From the NCBI GenBank assembly GCA_033980235.1, contig CM067062.1:12667991-12731990 (forward strand): a DNA stretch of 64,000 bases, given 5' to 3'. Positions within the stretch are counted from its first letter, which is position 1. Each line of letters begins with the position of its first letter. Origin of the DNA: Diadema setosum. Lineage: Eukaryota > Echinodermata > Echinoidea > Diadematoida > Diadematidae. The notes below the pieces were generated by a model that was not told where the DNA came from, did not search any database, and was given only the letters and a program-made list of their open reading frames with translations. The position numbers and the translations under genes are program-made. Positions 12,101-25,752 of the stretch are shown one piece after another.

Positions 12101-15100
12101 TCTTCTTTTGTTCCTGCTTCCTTGAGCCCAAACTCGTGCATTCTTATGGTGAGGCTGCCATGTCATCGTCCTTGTTCATTGCAATTTGTTATAAATTGTG
12201 AAAACATTCTTATTCCTCATCCCAATCACTATAGATTCTGAAACTCTGTAATCAGTATAACTAATTTGTAGTTGTTCAATTGTAAAAGTCTGAAAATCAT
12301 CCGGAGGTCTCCTTTAAGCTTACCAGCAGATTTCCAGGCAGGGAACAAACCACAGCGAGTATCATATTATAATAACATAATGTTATCATTATAGGTTCTC
12401 GAACTCATCAAAGAATACAAGAGGGAGAAGATAACTGTGGTGGGAAACTTCAACAGCAAGATTGGTGTAAAAGTCCACAAGAAGGTGAGTTCTTACTTAC
12501 TTCTGAATAATTTTTCCAGTTACAATGTATGTATAAGAACATCAGAATTCCTTGATTGAAATGCAAGTGCATAGGCCTACTTATATCTACATCTAAAGTG
12601 AACATGCTTGATGTGTGTGACAAAAAAAAGAGTAAATATATAAATGATAATAACAATAGAAATAAGTACCCACTATCAGTCAGTCTGGTTTCAATCAAGA
12701 TGCAGAAGTTTGTTTGTTTGTTTGTTTGTTTGATGAAAATATCCTGCAGCAATATGGTTCGGGCCTAGAGTTCCTTTTTTTTTTTTTTTTTTTGCAGTTC
12801 TATGTAAATGAGTGATTATATTCATATTGTATTGTCAAATTCATTACTGTTATATTGTTTGATCAGAAAATGAGATGAATAAACAAATTTCATATCATTT
12901 CATTTCATTTCGCGTGTTGAAATGAAAAGTTAGTCTAGGCTTATGTCTGATGTCAATCGTTTGAACTTGACTGTATCTCAATGTTTGATAGCACACAACT
13001 TGGCATGTGATCTCTAACTGTAATTTACGCCAAATGAATTGCTCTGTTTACTTCTTTTTTTTTTCTAAGTCATAGTTGCACTTACAGAAACTCATCTGAA
13101 GTGCTGTGCTAGGTAGTTGTGTTATTTCAGATTGTAAAAGGAAAGGGATGCTCCATGATAAAAGCAATTTTTGTCGAGCCCACCAGAGGTGTGGGGAGAC
13201 TATGAGATTGCGTGCGGCGTCTGTCTGTCCGTCCATCCGTCGTCTGTCCGTAACGCTACAAAAACTTCAATAACTCTATACTCTGGGCTTCAATTGCAAT
13301 CAAACTTCGAGGGAAGAGGGGTCATACAAAGTTTCACATTTTACCATATATGAAGGTCACCTCAAGGTCAAAGCTCACAGGCAGGGGTCAATGAACTTTT
13401 AGAGCCCAATGTTAAGTTTTTATGGCACGTTTCTATTATGGGTCATAACTTTTGATCCATAACTCCATTTGTGACTAAACTTGGATGGTAGATGTCCCTT
13501 GGGGAGTGGATGATCACTAAAAGGTCAAAGGTCACAAGCAGGGGTCAACGAACTTTTAGAGCCCAATGTTAAGTTTTTAATGGGTCATAACTTTTGATCC
13601 ATAACTCCATTTGTGACTAAACTTGGATGGTAGATGGGGAGTGGATGGCGACCACAAGGTCAATGGTCACAAGCATGGGTCAACGAACTTTTAGAGCCCA
13701 ATGTTAAGTTTCTATGACATGTTTCTATTATGGGTCATAACTTTTGATCCATAGGTCCGTTTGTGACCAAACTTGGATGGTAGACGTCCCTTGGGGAGTG
13801 GATGGTTACCACAAGGTCAAAGGTCACAGGCAGGGGTCAACGAACTTTTAGAGCCCAATGTTAAGTTTTTATGGCACGTTTCTATTATGGGTCATAACTT
13901 TTGATCCATAACTCCATTTGTGACTAAACTTGGATGGTAGATGTCCCTTGGGGAGTGGATGGCCACCACAAGGTCAATGGTCAAAAGCATGGGTCAACGA
14001 ACTTTTAAAGCCCAATGTTAAGTTTTTATGGCATGTTTCTATTATGGGTCATAACTTTTGATCCATAGGTCCGTTTGTGACCAAACTTGGATGGTAAATG
14101 TCCTTGGGAAGTGGATGGTCACCACAAGGTCAAAGGTCACAGGCAGGGGTCAACGAACTTTAAGGGCGCAATGTTAAGTTTTTATGGCACGTTTCTTTTT
14201 TGCCATAAATTTTTACCCTTTTATATGTCTTTTATCTGTTATATCTCTTTTTTTTTTATCTGTTATATCCCATTCGCGTGCAATTTCTTGTACGTGAATG
14301 GGCGAGACACATTATGGCACTTGCCTTGTTCACTATTATCATGGAAATTCTGCTGGCTTTCCCTCAAAGGCACCAGACATCCCTATAATCTTTGGCATGA
14401 CTGGAATGCTGAAGCTAGTACTCCTGACATACACCGGCTTGCTGCCATTCGTACCTCTGATGGAATCCTTCCTTGAGGTACCGACTGGAACACTCATCAA
14501 TGATCTGTAAGTCATCCAACTGGAACACTCGTTAGTTCTTTGTAGTAGTCCCAGGATAGGCCTCATTCCAGTCCTTCCATTTGTGTCATTCATTCATGCC
14601 ATTAATTCATTCATTCAATCATTCATTTGTGTATTCTGTCATTCATACATTTATCCATCAGCCATTCATTCACATTCAATTCATTCACTTGACATGCCAT
14701 TATCTTTTCAATTTTCATATATTTATGTATTCATTCAAATTCATTCATTGTTCAGTTTTTTTTTTTTCTTGTATTCATTTGTGCATTAACTTTGAGAGTC
14801 AGCTCTCCAAAAGATACGAGAAATTATTTATATGTACCAGTGGTAAGCAATGATCATGAAAAACAAACCACTGAGAAATTGTGATAGGAGAAACCCATCT
14901 AGAAAATTAAGTATAATGTCAATTGTTTTGGACGTATGATGTGTCTGTCACAAAATGTTATTTCATCACTTAAAAAATTTTCAGCATTGTTTTCATTGAT
15001 AATCAGGTAATGTGGTTTGTAATGATGAATGAATGTAAATCATATAACTCGTGTGGTATGCCCCTTTAATCATTGAAAAAAAAATAGAAAAGGAGATTAC

Positions 15101-18100
15101 GTTACATTTCTATGTACACCACTAAATTGCTCCCAAATTTATGAAGAACTAGAAATGTCGCTTTGGCGACTGGTATGCCTCCGCCATAATGCATGATTTT
15201 CCCAATAGGTCTAGATAGTACATGTGGACACTGTGTGATTACATTTCCACAAAATTGGCAAAATATTGGAATGACAAGTTTGTCACAAATGTGTTGAATG
15301 TTCACCTTCCTTGACGTAGGTTTAATTGGATGAATAAGAGAGCATGTATCTAGGGATTTAAGGACTTTAACTTGACTTTGACCCATTCATACATTTAGGC
15401 ATTGAGTAATTTTCAAGGTACAGGTGTGGAGAAAAAGTGCAATTTCTGAATTGAATAGTAAATTGTTACCATTTTCATCTGGCCCTTGACCCTAAAATTC
15501 ATAAGATAATTACTTTCAGGTAGAACATGCATAATATGTACTAAGTTTCAAGGTAACTTGAGCCACTTCCGAGATATGGAGGAAAAAGATAGTTCAGCAC
15601 TTTCACTTGATCTTTGACCTTTTGACCTTTGAGGCAAAAAGAGAAAAAAAAAACTTTCCAGAGAATTTCTATTAGGTTACACATGCATACACCAAGTGTA
15701 AAAAATAACCCTGCTGGCATTGCATAAATATGAGGGTAATAGTAAAATTTTGAAGTCTTGCACTTGACCTTTGACCCCTGACCTTTGACCCCATGAACCC
15801 TACATTCTCTAGATAATCACTTCCAGTCAGTACATGTATATACTATGTTCCATGAAGATACCTTGAACAATTTTCCAAGGTACGGAGAAAAAAAAGAAGT
15901 TTTAATATTTTTACTTGACCTTTTGACCTTTGAACTTTAACCTCATGATCCAAACTTTCACCAGAGAATCTTAATTGGGTAATACATGTATACACTAAGT
16001 TTCAAGAAAATCTCTTCAGGCATTCAATAGATATGGTGGAAATACTGAAATGTTATGTATTTGACCCTGACCTTTTGACCTTTGACCTTTGACCTCATGA
16101 CCCAAACTTTCACCAGAGAATCTTAATTGGGTAATACATGTATACACTAAGTTTCAAGAAAATATCTTCAGGCATTGAATAGATATGTTGGAAATAGTGA
16201 CATTTTATGTATTTGACCTTGACCTTGTGACCTTTGACCTTGAGCATGTGCACCCAAAAGTTGATAGGCACAACTTCACCCCCTAATACACATACATGCC
16301 AAGTTTCATTAGGATACCTCAACAGGTTTCGATAGTTACCTTGTCCACAAAATTCATTACGGACGGACGGAAGGACGGACGGAAGGACGGACGGACGGAA
16401 GGACGGACAACCCGAAAACATAATGCCTCCGGCACCACTTCGTGGCGGAGGCATAAAAATACAGTGCACTCCCGTTATAGCGAACACATAAGTGCCAGTT
16501 CCAAGTACTTCGTTATAACGGGAGTCCACTGTAATACAAAAGACTGCATTACACATTTTAAGTTTACCACAAAATTTTCACAAACTTGATGCTGACAATA
16601 CTGCAAATAAGTGAAATCTGAATCACATGTAGTAATGTCAGCTCATCCCTTCCATTTCTAGAGCAATCAGAATGCGAAATCATATCTTATCATTGGCTTT
16701 TTTACAAGTTGAGATTACATAATCTAACACAAGATGCCTCTTTGCTCATCTCAGACTGTCCCTTTCTTCTTGCAGAGAATTTTTGGAGGGTAGGAGTGTG
16801 CTGAAAGCGATTCTCCGTGTGTACGACTTCCTCGTTATCCGTCCGTGTCTGTTCAGGCACCTTCAGAGGCGAGGCATCAAGGTGAGATAGACACCGCTTT
16901 AATCTTGTGCATTTAACTATCTTAGAATTCAGTAAGGGGACATTGTGAACATGTTGGAGAGTTCATTAAAAGATATAGCTAGTTTAAAGGACAAGTTCAC
17001 CTTCATAGACATGTGGGTTGAGTGAATGCAGCAATATTAGTAGAACACATCAGTGAGAGTTTCAGCAAAATCCGACAATCCTTTCAAAAGTTATGAATTT
17101 TTGAAGTTTCTGCTCAGTCGCGGCTGGATGAAAAGACTACTATAGCTTGTGATGTCACATGAGTACAACGATGTAAAGACAGAATAAAGAAAATTCAACA
17201 TATTTCCATTTTGCTCGCATAACAAAAAAACACTCGACTTCTCTCTTTCAGAAGGCAGGGGGTATAAAATTACCCTTAACGTAGTGACTGCGCAGATACT
17301 TAAGATATTCGTAACTTTTGAACGGATTGTCCAATTTTCCTCAAACTTTCACTGATGTGTTCTACTAATATTGCTGCATTCTCTCAATCCTTATGTATAT
17401 GAAGGTGGACTTGTCCTTTAAAGGAATGGTATAGAATTGATGGAGGTGAGGATTGGGCTTTTATCTTGTTGCAAAATACCAAGAAACCACCTATGAAGTA
17501 ATACAGAGCATACCATTCTAAGAGGAATTCAAAGTTTATGAGATGAAAATTGCTCTTGGAATGGCTGACACATCCAAGAACAGAGTAAGATAAAGCAATT
17601 CTAGTAATGGTGGGTCCCGCCTTTTATTATGGTTGCTCTGTTTTAGATATCTAAGCCATTTCAGAACCAATTTTCATCAAATAAAGCATCGAGTCCCTCA
17701 GGGAATTACATGCTCTTTCCTATTTCCCAAGAGGTTTCTCATTATCTCACCAAAAATGTGAAAAACCTGAAGTTAGATCTCAACCAAAATTGTAACAATC
17801 CCTTCATGTTCTCTCACAGAGTCCATTTTTGAATTGCAGTGGTTTGTTCCAGAACTTACCCTACCCTTCATGATTCTTCATAAATGGTGACCTCGTGCTT
17901 CCAAGACGACAAGAAAGAGTAAACAAATGAATTTCTACTTGCTCTTTCAGATCTACTTGTGGGTGCTAAACAGTGAGCGGGAATGGAACCGGGCCATCAA
18001 ACTGAAGGTGGATGGGATCATGACAGATTACCCCTCAAAGCTCAAGAACTTCTGTGATGTCAAAGGTTTCTCCACCTCCAGGGATCCCCTACTAGAGGGA

Positions 18101-18109
18101 GACCGCTGA
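6177..18109 (+). CDS. GDPD1: Lysophospholipase D / glycerophosphodiester phosphodiesterase domain protein (GDPD1/GDPD3 type)
   Basis: Hydrolyses lysophospholipids and glycerophosphodiesters to lysophosphatidic acid-type products plus a head group; vertebrate GDPD1/3 are endomembrane proteins. Nine exons: 6177-6318, 8376-8418, 9408-9543, 9906-9951, 10832-10956, 12395-12484, 14370-14506, 16776-16881, 17951-18109. They total 984 nt, 327 residues plus stop, close to the roughly 314 of the human protein. All introns are GT-AG and every junction keeps frame. An N-terminal transmembrane segment spans residues 3-23. Catalytic elements are HRGG (His45, Arg46), E-x-x-E-N-T (Glu51, Glu54, Asn55), ELDC (Glu72, Asp74) and VSHD (His87), so the active site looks intact. 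A second hydrophobic stretch (207-224, ending GLLPFVP) and the C-terminal signature IYLWVLN...DGIMTDYP match GDPD1. ATG 6177 was chosen because it gives the membrane anchor and leads straight into the catalytic motif. It is the invertebrate counterpart of both vertebrate paralogues, so the symbol is approximate. Confidence 0.95.
6466..6690. repeat. Two adjacent foldback sequences in GDPD intron 1
   Basis: A small palindrome (6467-6511) pairs CAGGGCAATTACCTCC with GGAGGTAATTGCCCTG. Immediately right, a larger inverted repeat (about 6530-6690) has arms of about 75 bases: ACAAGTATGTCT, GAGGCGAAAAACTTCTCATT and CTGGGTCAGTTG with their complements, around a loop near 6608-6615. This is the structure of a non-autonomous inverted-repeat element. 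No ORF of note. Confidence 0.75.
9103..9290. repeat. Inverted-repeat element, TTCGCGAA family (decayed copy)
   Basis: Begins TACTGTATACGCC and continues with a diverged GGTTTTTATTTTCACGAATT, matching the intact copies at 26182, 53747 and 59408. Many CpGs have become TpG or CpA, as expected for an old methylated copy. The right end is not clear. Confidence 0.6.
13172..14215. repeat. Composite element with tandem ~140-160 bp monomers (GDPD intron 6)
   Basis: Head GTCGAGCCCACCAGAGGTGT is followed by a CTGTCCGTCC-rich stretch. Then come five to six tandem monomers containing GGTCATAACTTTTGATCCAT (near 13440, 13578, 13731, 13890, 14048). Spacings are about 138, 153, 159 and 158 bases; the short first unit lacks a segment. 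Each monomer carries AAGGTCAAAGGTCA or a decayed version. No ORF is conserved. The same architecture occurs at 15147, 28040 and 34602 with different monomer sequences. Confidence 0.8.
15147..16457. repeat. Composite element with ~150 bp monomers, CCGCC inverted ends and GGAC tail (GDPD intron 7)
   Basis: Head AACTAGAAATGTCGCT is nearly identical to the head of the 28040 element. Terminal inverted repeats are TATGCCTCCGCCA (15174-15186) and TGGCGGAGGCATA (16443-16455). Monomers contain CACCAGAGAATCTTAATTGG (about 15960 and 16112, 152 apart) and TGACCTTTGACCT phrases. Before the right end lies a GGAC/GGAA array (16361-16406). A pogo-like element follows directly. Confidence 0.8.
16460..16533. 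repeat. Short pogo-like inverted-repeat element
   Basis: About 74 bases, almost all terminal inverted repeat: TACAGTGCACTCCCGTTATA at the left, and its imperfect complement ending in GGGAGTCCACTGTA at the right. TA sits at both ends, as in Tc1/mariner/pogo insertions. Other copies: 20802 and 23593. Confidence 0.75.
16985..17420. repeat. Foldback element, family B
   Basis: Inverted arms read TTAAAGGACAAGTTCACCTT at the left and the complement, ending GGTGGACTTGTCCTTTAA, at the right. Both arms carry GCAGCAATATTAGTAGAACA or its complement. Other copies: 24265-24823 and 41427-41978. No coding capacity. Confidence 0.8.
17419..17804. repeat. Inverted-repeat element, family C
   Basis: Abuts the family B copy. 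Left end TTAAAGGAATGGTATAGAAT; right end approximately complementary (ACAATCCCTT). Two internal facing copies of a GATGAAAATTG phrase. Confidence 0.65.
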
Positions 18110-19496
18110 GAGTGGGGGTTCACCAATCATCTGTGTTCTGTGTGAATGATTTGAGTACCTTGTAGCAAAGATCAAAGATTTTTTATACTATGTCATTGTA
18201 TTTATGTCTGTGTGTATGCATGTGTAAAAAAAAAAACAACAACAACAAGAAAAAGGGGAAAAAAGCATGCCAGGCTTTTGCCCATCATGTTTCTGTAGAA
18301 TCTGATCACAGGCTGTTCTGTGAAATGGGATGGCCCAGTGAAATTTGTGAAGGGGGTTTATAGATGGCATAGGATTTCCCATTTTGTAGTATCATAGGAT
18401 GCTTCATGTAGCAATTTGAAGTGGCATTCTTATAGTAATTTGAATTTGGCATCCACTTGGTTTGTGTGTGGCAGTCCATATTTGAAAGGCCATTGTGTAG
18501 ATTCTTTGAGATTTTAGACCAAGCTTCATTAAGTACAGGGGTAATTGTAGAATTTATTTTAGAACTGATTGTTAGGAATTATGACCTTGTCCTCATTATG
18601 TTGGCAAATCTGACTGCCACGCCATATCGTGAGAAAGATTTGATGGAACTAGATAATTTCAATTTCAAATGCACAAGAAGTTTGGCAAATTAAGACACAA
18701 ACAGTAACTTCATAATGGAATGCCTTGCCAATTTTGGATCAGTAGAATTTAGCAATTCAGAGGCTTTTGGTTATTTTGCAACCTGAATAGATAGTGATAT
18801 GTGGCGAAAATAGGGCTAAAGTAAGAGAAAAGTTTATATACTACCTAATGACAGTGATAGATAGAAGTTATTAAAAAATGCATCATGAGTTCACAAAAAT
18901 TTGGTATTTAACTCATTCTCTACGGGAACCTGGCAGCATGTGTATTAAATCTATGGGGATTTCAGAATTTAGCATAGAAAGGGTTAATTTAATGGGCATC
19001 ATTTTCAGATCATTTTAGCAGATCAGACACAGTTTTACTAGTGCAGAGAAAGATGCATGACAGTGTTGTTTTCCCCACTCATTTTGTACTTCCAGACTTA
19101 TATTAAGGTTTTGTCCTATTAAATGTAGTGTGAAAATCAGCAATCAGATATCATCAATACTGTTATTTTACTCCATCAGTCAAGTATCAATTTTCATCAG
19201 TACGTTTACTTGACTTTAGCAACCAGAATAGGCAATGTGCCAAAAGAGCAGGCAGTCTAGTACAATGTAATAGTGGCATATGACAGGATCCAGAATTTTG
19301 TCTAGATGAAATGCCAGATGCCAGAATCTATGTACCATTGGTCACAAGGCAGCTTGTGTGACGACACTGTTACTTTAATACTCCAGTACTGACTGTGCAT
19401 TGTGTAAATATTCACACAATGTTGTACGTAATGTTTCCTTCTTCCACGTGTACCTTGCCTCTGTATTCAAAATGTTCAGTAAAAAGGGAAATCAAT

Positions 19497-19711
<215 letters not shown>

Positions 19712-20245
19712 TCAAATAGAAAGATAGGTAGTGTGATAAAATAGATAAATAGGTTGGTAGATTTGTAGATGTTAAAAGATTGATAGGTAAGTAGATAAAT
19801 TGCTGTGGCCGGAGAGTGGGGAATATGGAGATATGCAGACTTAGAATTCTATGGTATCACTAGAAAAGTTAAAAGCCGATGAGCAATTGTTCAGTACATA
19901 CATCAAATTAAAGAAATAGATTGAAAATTATTCAAATTCATGAAATTCTTCCATCAATGTAGGGCAATTTGTTAATCAGTTGCAATAGAATAGTTGAATA
20001 TGTATGGTTGTCTGCTGGCCTAGTCAACTGAATGCACGTCTCTGTAAGAAATTAATTTGCATTACATATATCATTTACTGGTTTTAGAATGCTTGCCGTG
20101 CAATAGTAGATCTTTTTACAGTGCCCAGTGCCCTTAATGTCGTTATGTTTGTAGAACTTTGCTTTATAGTGTTTTGTTAAAATTTTGTGATAAAAAATGT
20201 AAAGAACAGCTTCCATTACCAGTTTTGTTCTGTCAAAAGTGTAAT

Positions 20246-20251
20246 AATAAA
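20246..20251 (+). promoter_or_regulatory. Candidate polyadenylation signal for GDPD gene
   Basis: AATAAA about 2.1 kb after the stop codon, preceded by AT-rich sequence. A second AATAAA is at 23229-23234. The choice between them is not decidable from sequence. Confidence 0.35.
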
Positions 20252-20801
20252 GACTGACATTGCAATGAAATTATCTCCATGCGAGAAAGCAACTATCAAC
20301 ATGAAATTGATGGAAGAAGTACTCTTATAAAGTTTAGAATGGAGCAATTAATAAGGACTGCACTACTGTTTGTAACGTTGTCATTTTTATGCTGTTTTTT
20401 GTGGTGTTGGGAAGAATGGGGCAGTCTACATTCTGCATTGTCCAAGGATATACCCCAGTGCACATACTGACAAAGATATAGTGGTTCATCACTCCAGATT
20501 GTTGTTGTTGTTGTTGATTTGTATGTGTAAATCAGTTGCTTTCTTTGAAATATGTATTAAAGTCATAGAATGTATACATTGTACCGTCATGCAGGGGTCA
20601 GAAATCTGATTCAGTTTCTGGATTTGAGAGTTCCTTCTTAGCTCAAAGTGCAATACTACATTCTTTCATGCAATGTGGTGACTGAGTGGAAGAATACTAT
20701 TTGCTGATTCTTCAAGTCCTCAACTTTTACCTTTGTTTGATGCCTATGCCTGGGTTTTGATATTTCAAGTTTAATGATAGTATATAGTACTCAGTACAGT
20801 G

Positions 20802-20991
20802 TACAGTGCACTCCCGTTATAACGAACACGGTTATAACGAAATTCCGGTTACAACGAAATAAAATTTAGGGCCGCAACATTATTTACTCTATGTATTTTT
20901 ATTGTTTATTCATTCGGTTATAACGAAATTTCGTTATAACGAAAGAAAACTGCCGGTCCCGAGGACTTCGTTATAACGGGAGTCCACTGTA
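20802..20991. repeat. pogo-like inverted-repeat element (best-preserved short copy)
   Basis: About 190 bases with ends TACAGTGCACTCCCGTTATA and TATAACGGGAGTCCACTGTA, TA at both boundaries. Internally it repeats GGTTATAACGAAAT in both orientations. No ORF. Confidence 0.8.
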
Positions 20992-22080
20992 CTCTCTTTT
21001 ATGGTAGTTTTTTGGCTAAAAAATGTCAAACATTTAAGTAGAGGAATAATTTATTTACATGTATAGTGTTCACTAGGTTGAAAGAAAAATTTGCATGGCT
21101 TTATAATTATGTCCATTATTTTTTTCTCTCTCTCTCTCCTCTTTGAAACTACATCAGAGGGAAGGGTTCTTCTTTACTGTTATTAGGTTGCATAATACAT
21201 ATGTACATATTTAGTGTAATTTGTGCCATAAATCTGAGCTGGAAAGTAAATGTGTGAACATATACCTCATATTTGCAGCAGTTACATCAGCAATGATTAA
21301 AGTGCAATTTGTATCATGAAGTTGCTACAGTTGATAATTGCAGTCTGGCTCTATCATGGAAAAATAGTCCTAATGTTGAATTTGCGGTTGCAAATCAGCT
21401 ATTCTAAATTAACTGAGCAAAGTATGAATTATTTATGTCAGATATCAAAAAACAATTGTCTACATGGCACCCTAGCCCAACCAGACGCCGTGCGAAGCAC
21501 GGCTATTTATACAGCGACTGGGCTGTGTATAGTTACATGGCATCCCAAATTACATAGTCTGAATACAGATGCTTTCATATTCTTTTATTAGTGGTGTTGC
21601 AGCTTGACCTGAATTGATCGTGAAGTTTTCAGTTTTACTAGGCAGAACAGGTTGCCGCAAGGTTACGTATGCTTGGAATGAAACATATAAAATTGAGACT
21701 ATAAACCTATATTCTGTGCATATAATAGGCCCTATTAAAATAATATGAAAGAAATAATATAAAAGAATATGTAATGCTACAAAAGAAGAGAGTAAGTCAC
21801 ATTAAATGCATGTTAAATCCATTGTGGATTATAAATTATATCACTGGAAAAAAAAAAAGCATGACATAGTCATGAAGTCACATAAAGCCTGCAGTTATTC
21901 TGAGTGTGATGAATTGACTGCAGATCTATTCCTTTTCTTGTAGAACACAGGTGCTTAACTTATTCATTACAGCTGTAGTGCAATTACCCGCAGTGTATAT
22001 GTAAGGTCACATTCTTACTGCAGAAAATATTAAAAGTACAAAGGTTGCATTGTCACATATACCAGTGCTGTTATCTATCA

Positions 22081-22209
22081 TACTGTATACGCTGTTATTT
22101 TCGCATACAGGTATTTTCGCGAATGAGGTCATAGACATTTTCACGAGATGTTGTTTTCGCGGTCCAACTGAGATTCGCGAAATTCGCGAAAATAACAGCT
22201 TGTACAATA
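22081..22209. repeat. Inverted-repeat element, TTCGCGAA family, short form
   Basis: Left TACTGTATACGCTGTTATTT, right complement GCGAAAATAACAGCTTGTAC. The body is mostly CGCGA motifs. About 129 bases, roughly half the length of the full form at 26182. Confidence 0.7.
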
Positions 22210-23401
22210 TTATGTTCTTACAAGTGGTCCATGAATGTGTTCATTTATTCTTAAGATGTCTTTGACTTAATTTTGGATTTTAAAAAAATTATAATAATAA
22301 TCTTGAGTTAGGGCCTACATGAACTCTTAGAAATTGCCATAAGATAGGGTATCATATGAAGTCCTCAAAAGCAATTAACAAAGCAAGTGATTGCTTTGTT
22401 TACATTTGAGTAGGTTACATTTAGGTCTACGTATAAGCACATTTTTATTCGAAAGGGCCGCATTTATGATATTTTTTTTTCTGTCACATTGTAGTCTTTA
22501 AGAAAGGGAGCAAGTAATTGATTATAGAGATTAGTGTTCCAAACACTCAAGACTAATAGCAAACAAACATGGTCATATACCATGCATGTGCAGCCTTGCT
22601 TCACAAATAGAATTAAGCCCAGCTGGACCAAAGAATTTTGGAAACAATTTCAAGTGATTGCATAGCATCCCTCCATTCCAGCAAATGTATTTCAAGGTTA
22701 TTTTATCAAATTTAATCATGATAATAATCATCATCATCATTATCATTATCATTATGATTATTTTGCACAATGTGAAGTCATTGAAACTACCAGGTTGATA
22801 CAATTATTTCAATATCATGTTTCAGACAAGGTATAATAGTAACAGATAGGGCTTATCCAGAGGGAGTAAAACTTTTAACCCGTTCCATATGGAAACCTGG
22901 TGGCCTGTGTATTAAGTCTGTGGGGATTTCAGAATTCAGAAGTGAACAGGTTAATGCATTCCTTCCAGTCAGTAGCTATCTGATGCATTTAGGCATCATG
23001 TTGATTTCTGAGAGGGATGTGTTTGAAAGTGTCGACGACGAACATCTTTCATAGTTTCAATGCTGTAATGAAATTGGAATATTTGTCTTTAGTTGTTCTT
23101 TGGGTATGTATAGCTATATCTAAAGCTCTCTGTATTAATCATCGAGTGAAACACTCCCAAGATGTGTACGTTACAATATATAAGTTGTATGTATAGATGT
23201 AGCTCGCAGCTGAAATTTGTCTATTTTCAATAAAGTAATGTTGCAGACTACATGTGAATCTGTTGTGATCCGTCATTGTCATCCTGCATTACTGTATACT
23301 TGGACATGCCAGTCGCTCGACATTTCCTCGGTTATCATGATATGTGATTTTTGCTCATGAGTTGGTCATTCTTTTTCTACTGGTAAGCCACACCCATGCA
23401 C

Positions 23402-23424
23402 ACACACAGATATATATATAGTAC

Positions 23425-23508
<84 letters not shown>

Positions 23509-23520
23509 TATTACATATAT

Positions 23521-23582
<62 letters not shown>

Positions 23583-23592
23583 TACACATATA
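23402..23592. repeat. Compound AT / GT / GA / GATA microsatellite
   Basis: Successive arrays of TA, GTGT, TATA, GAGA (23521-23552) and GATA (to about 23582). The hydrophobic tyrosine/isoleucine/serine ORFs across it are low-complexity artefacts. Confidence 0.9.
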
Positions 23593-23734
23593 TTACTGTG
23601 CATTCCCGTTATGATGAACATAGTTTTAGCGAAATTCTGGTTACAATGAAGTAAAAATTCAGGCCCAAATATTACCCGCTCTATATTTTCCATTGTGTAT
23701 TGTTTATTGTTTGTTATAATGGGAGTCGACTGTA
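23593..23734. repeat. pogo-like inverted-repeat element (decayed)
   Basis: TACTGTGCATTCCCGTTATG at the left and ATAATGGGAGTCGACTGTA at the right, with the TTCTGGTTACAATGAA interior seen in the 20802 copy. It sits beside the microsatellite. Confidence 0.65.
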
Positions 23735-24264
23735 TACATATTTTATATTTCATTTATTCTGTATAGAGGTAAGTACAACAATGCGTAAAGGTCATCAAAC
23801 AAGAACCATGTGTCCACACACTTGCACACAAATGACTATCTTGGCATGTCAAGGGGTTTCCTAAACAGTGTGCATGATTATTATTTGGACTTTGTACCAT
23901 TTCAATCACTCTGAGAGAAGAAAAGTAATCCAAGGAGCCAGTCACCAACATTCTGTGATGTTTACATAAGTCTCATAGTCTCCTGATGAACTCTTTAAGT
24001 ACCAGTATTGCGTATCTGAGGTACAGGGACAAAGAACTGTCCAGTTAATATATCAAATCATTCCATGTTGCATTTTATGTCAAGTCATGATTTACAAATT
24101 GCATATAAAACTGTGTTCGTATAACATTACAAAACTTGATGGCATTGCAGCTTCATATTGGAAAGATTGACAAACTCAATAAAAACATGTATTGCTAACT
24201 CCCTGAAGTGGAACAATATTGCATTGACTTTTGAAATCATAATTTAAGGCAAGTAAGTCTTCAC

Positions 24265-24823
24265 TAAAGAACAAGTCCACCTTCATATACATGTGGATTG
24301 AGTGAATGCAACAATATTAGTAGAACACATCAATGAAAGTTTGAGGAAAATCCTATACTCCGTTCAAAAGTTATAAATTTTTAAAGTATCTGCGCAATCA
24401 CGGCTGGATGAGGAGACTACTACAGTGTATGATGTCACATGCGTAGAACGATATAATGAAAATAAAAAGAAATTTCATAAAACTTTACTTTTTGAATAAA
24501 GTGCACATTTCTTCGACTTACTGACGTATGTTAAGGGTAATATTATTCCCCTTGCCTTCTGAAAGAGAGAAGTCGAGTGTTCTTTTGTTATGTGAGAAAT
24601 TGAAAATATGTTGAATTTTCTTTATACTTTCTTTATATCGTTGTACACATGTGACATCACAAACTATAGTAGTCTTTCCATCAAGCCGTGACTGAGCAGA
24701 AACTTAATCATTCATAACTTTTGAACGGATTGTCCGATTTTCCTCAAACTCTCAGTGATGTGTTCTACTAAGATTGCTGCATTCACTCAACCCACATGTC
24801 TATGAGGGTGAACTTGTCCTTTA
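24265..24823. repeat. Foldback element, family B (longest copy)
   Basis: Arms of well over 150 bases: AAAGAACAAGTCCACCTTCA at the left, and its complement ending GGGTGAACTTGTCCTTT at the right. The centre carries a second pair of facing AAGTCGA segments. No coding capacity. Confidence 0.8.
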
Positions 24824-25702
24824 AGTCTTGATATCAACATGAAATACAGTATATTATATAGATGTTATTGCACAAATTATGAATCATTCATATTTTCATA
24901 TCAACTCTATACTCAACAGTATCTAAGAGTCCATGCTAGTTGTATAGTCTTGAAGCACAAATAATTAAAAGCCAGTTCCCATAACATCTACCTCAGGTAT
25001 GAGGGTAGACCTCAAATACATTTGTAAAATCTAGGTCTGGCTGTGTGTTGAACTCTGCAACACAAACTATCTGTTATTGATACTTTCAGCTGCCATGGCA
25101 GCATGTTTACATGCATAGTCACTAGGATTTTGTGTCTTGGGAGTTCCTGGTTAAGCTGAAATACATGAACCAGCAAACTGCATTTATACTGCAAATATCC
25201 TGGCAGCTGGAATCATTTGATCTACATTGTATATATTCCATAGATTATGTTTCAACTCATGATAAGAATCTATGGTAGATACTTTGAAAAGTATACATGT
25301 GGGATGAATTTGGTACCTATATCATATTATCTATGTAACATTTCACAGCTTGCTTACACAGAATTTGATTCTCTACCTTGTGTTACACATCTTGAATTCT
25401 ATGAAGTATAAAATGAATACCATATTTTCGTAGTATGTTCATATGTATTGCACAGTAAAATTTGACAATCCCCTGTGGTATCTACATCTTACGTTACCTT
25501 GCTTTTCCATGCCAAAACAAATGGTAAAGTTTAAGAAACTCAGTGCACTCTGACTGTATATCTATTATCCTGTAGATACTGATTGTATTACTCAAGTAAT
25601 GTGAAATAATGCTTTAATATCATGAGTTAGAAAACTTTATGTTTTACTATATCCTGAGACATTGCGTGTAATAACCAAGACAGTTTGGGGAAAAAAAAAA
25701 TT

Positions 25703-25706
<4 letters not shown>

Positions 25707-25751
<45 letters not shown>
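25707..25751. repeat. (TA)n microsatellite
   Basis: About 22 TA units, just after a run of ten A. Confidence 0.9.

Positions 25752-25752
<1 letters not shown>

Noticed and set aside
16296..16589. ORFs with TDGRKDGR-type repeats
   Set aside because: Produced by the GGAC/GGAA tract at the end of a composite element, continuing into a pogo-like element.
23366..23753. ORFs rich in Tyr, Ile, Ser, Leu and His
   Set aside because: Translations of the compound AT/GT/GA/GATA microsatellite.
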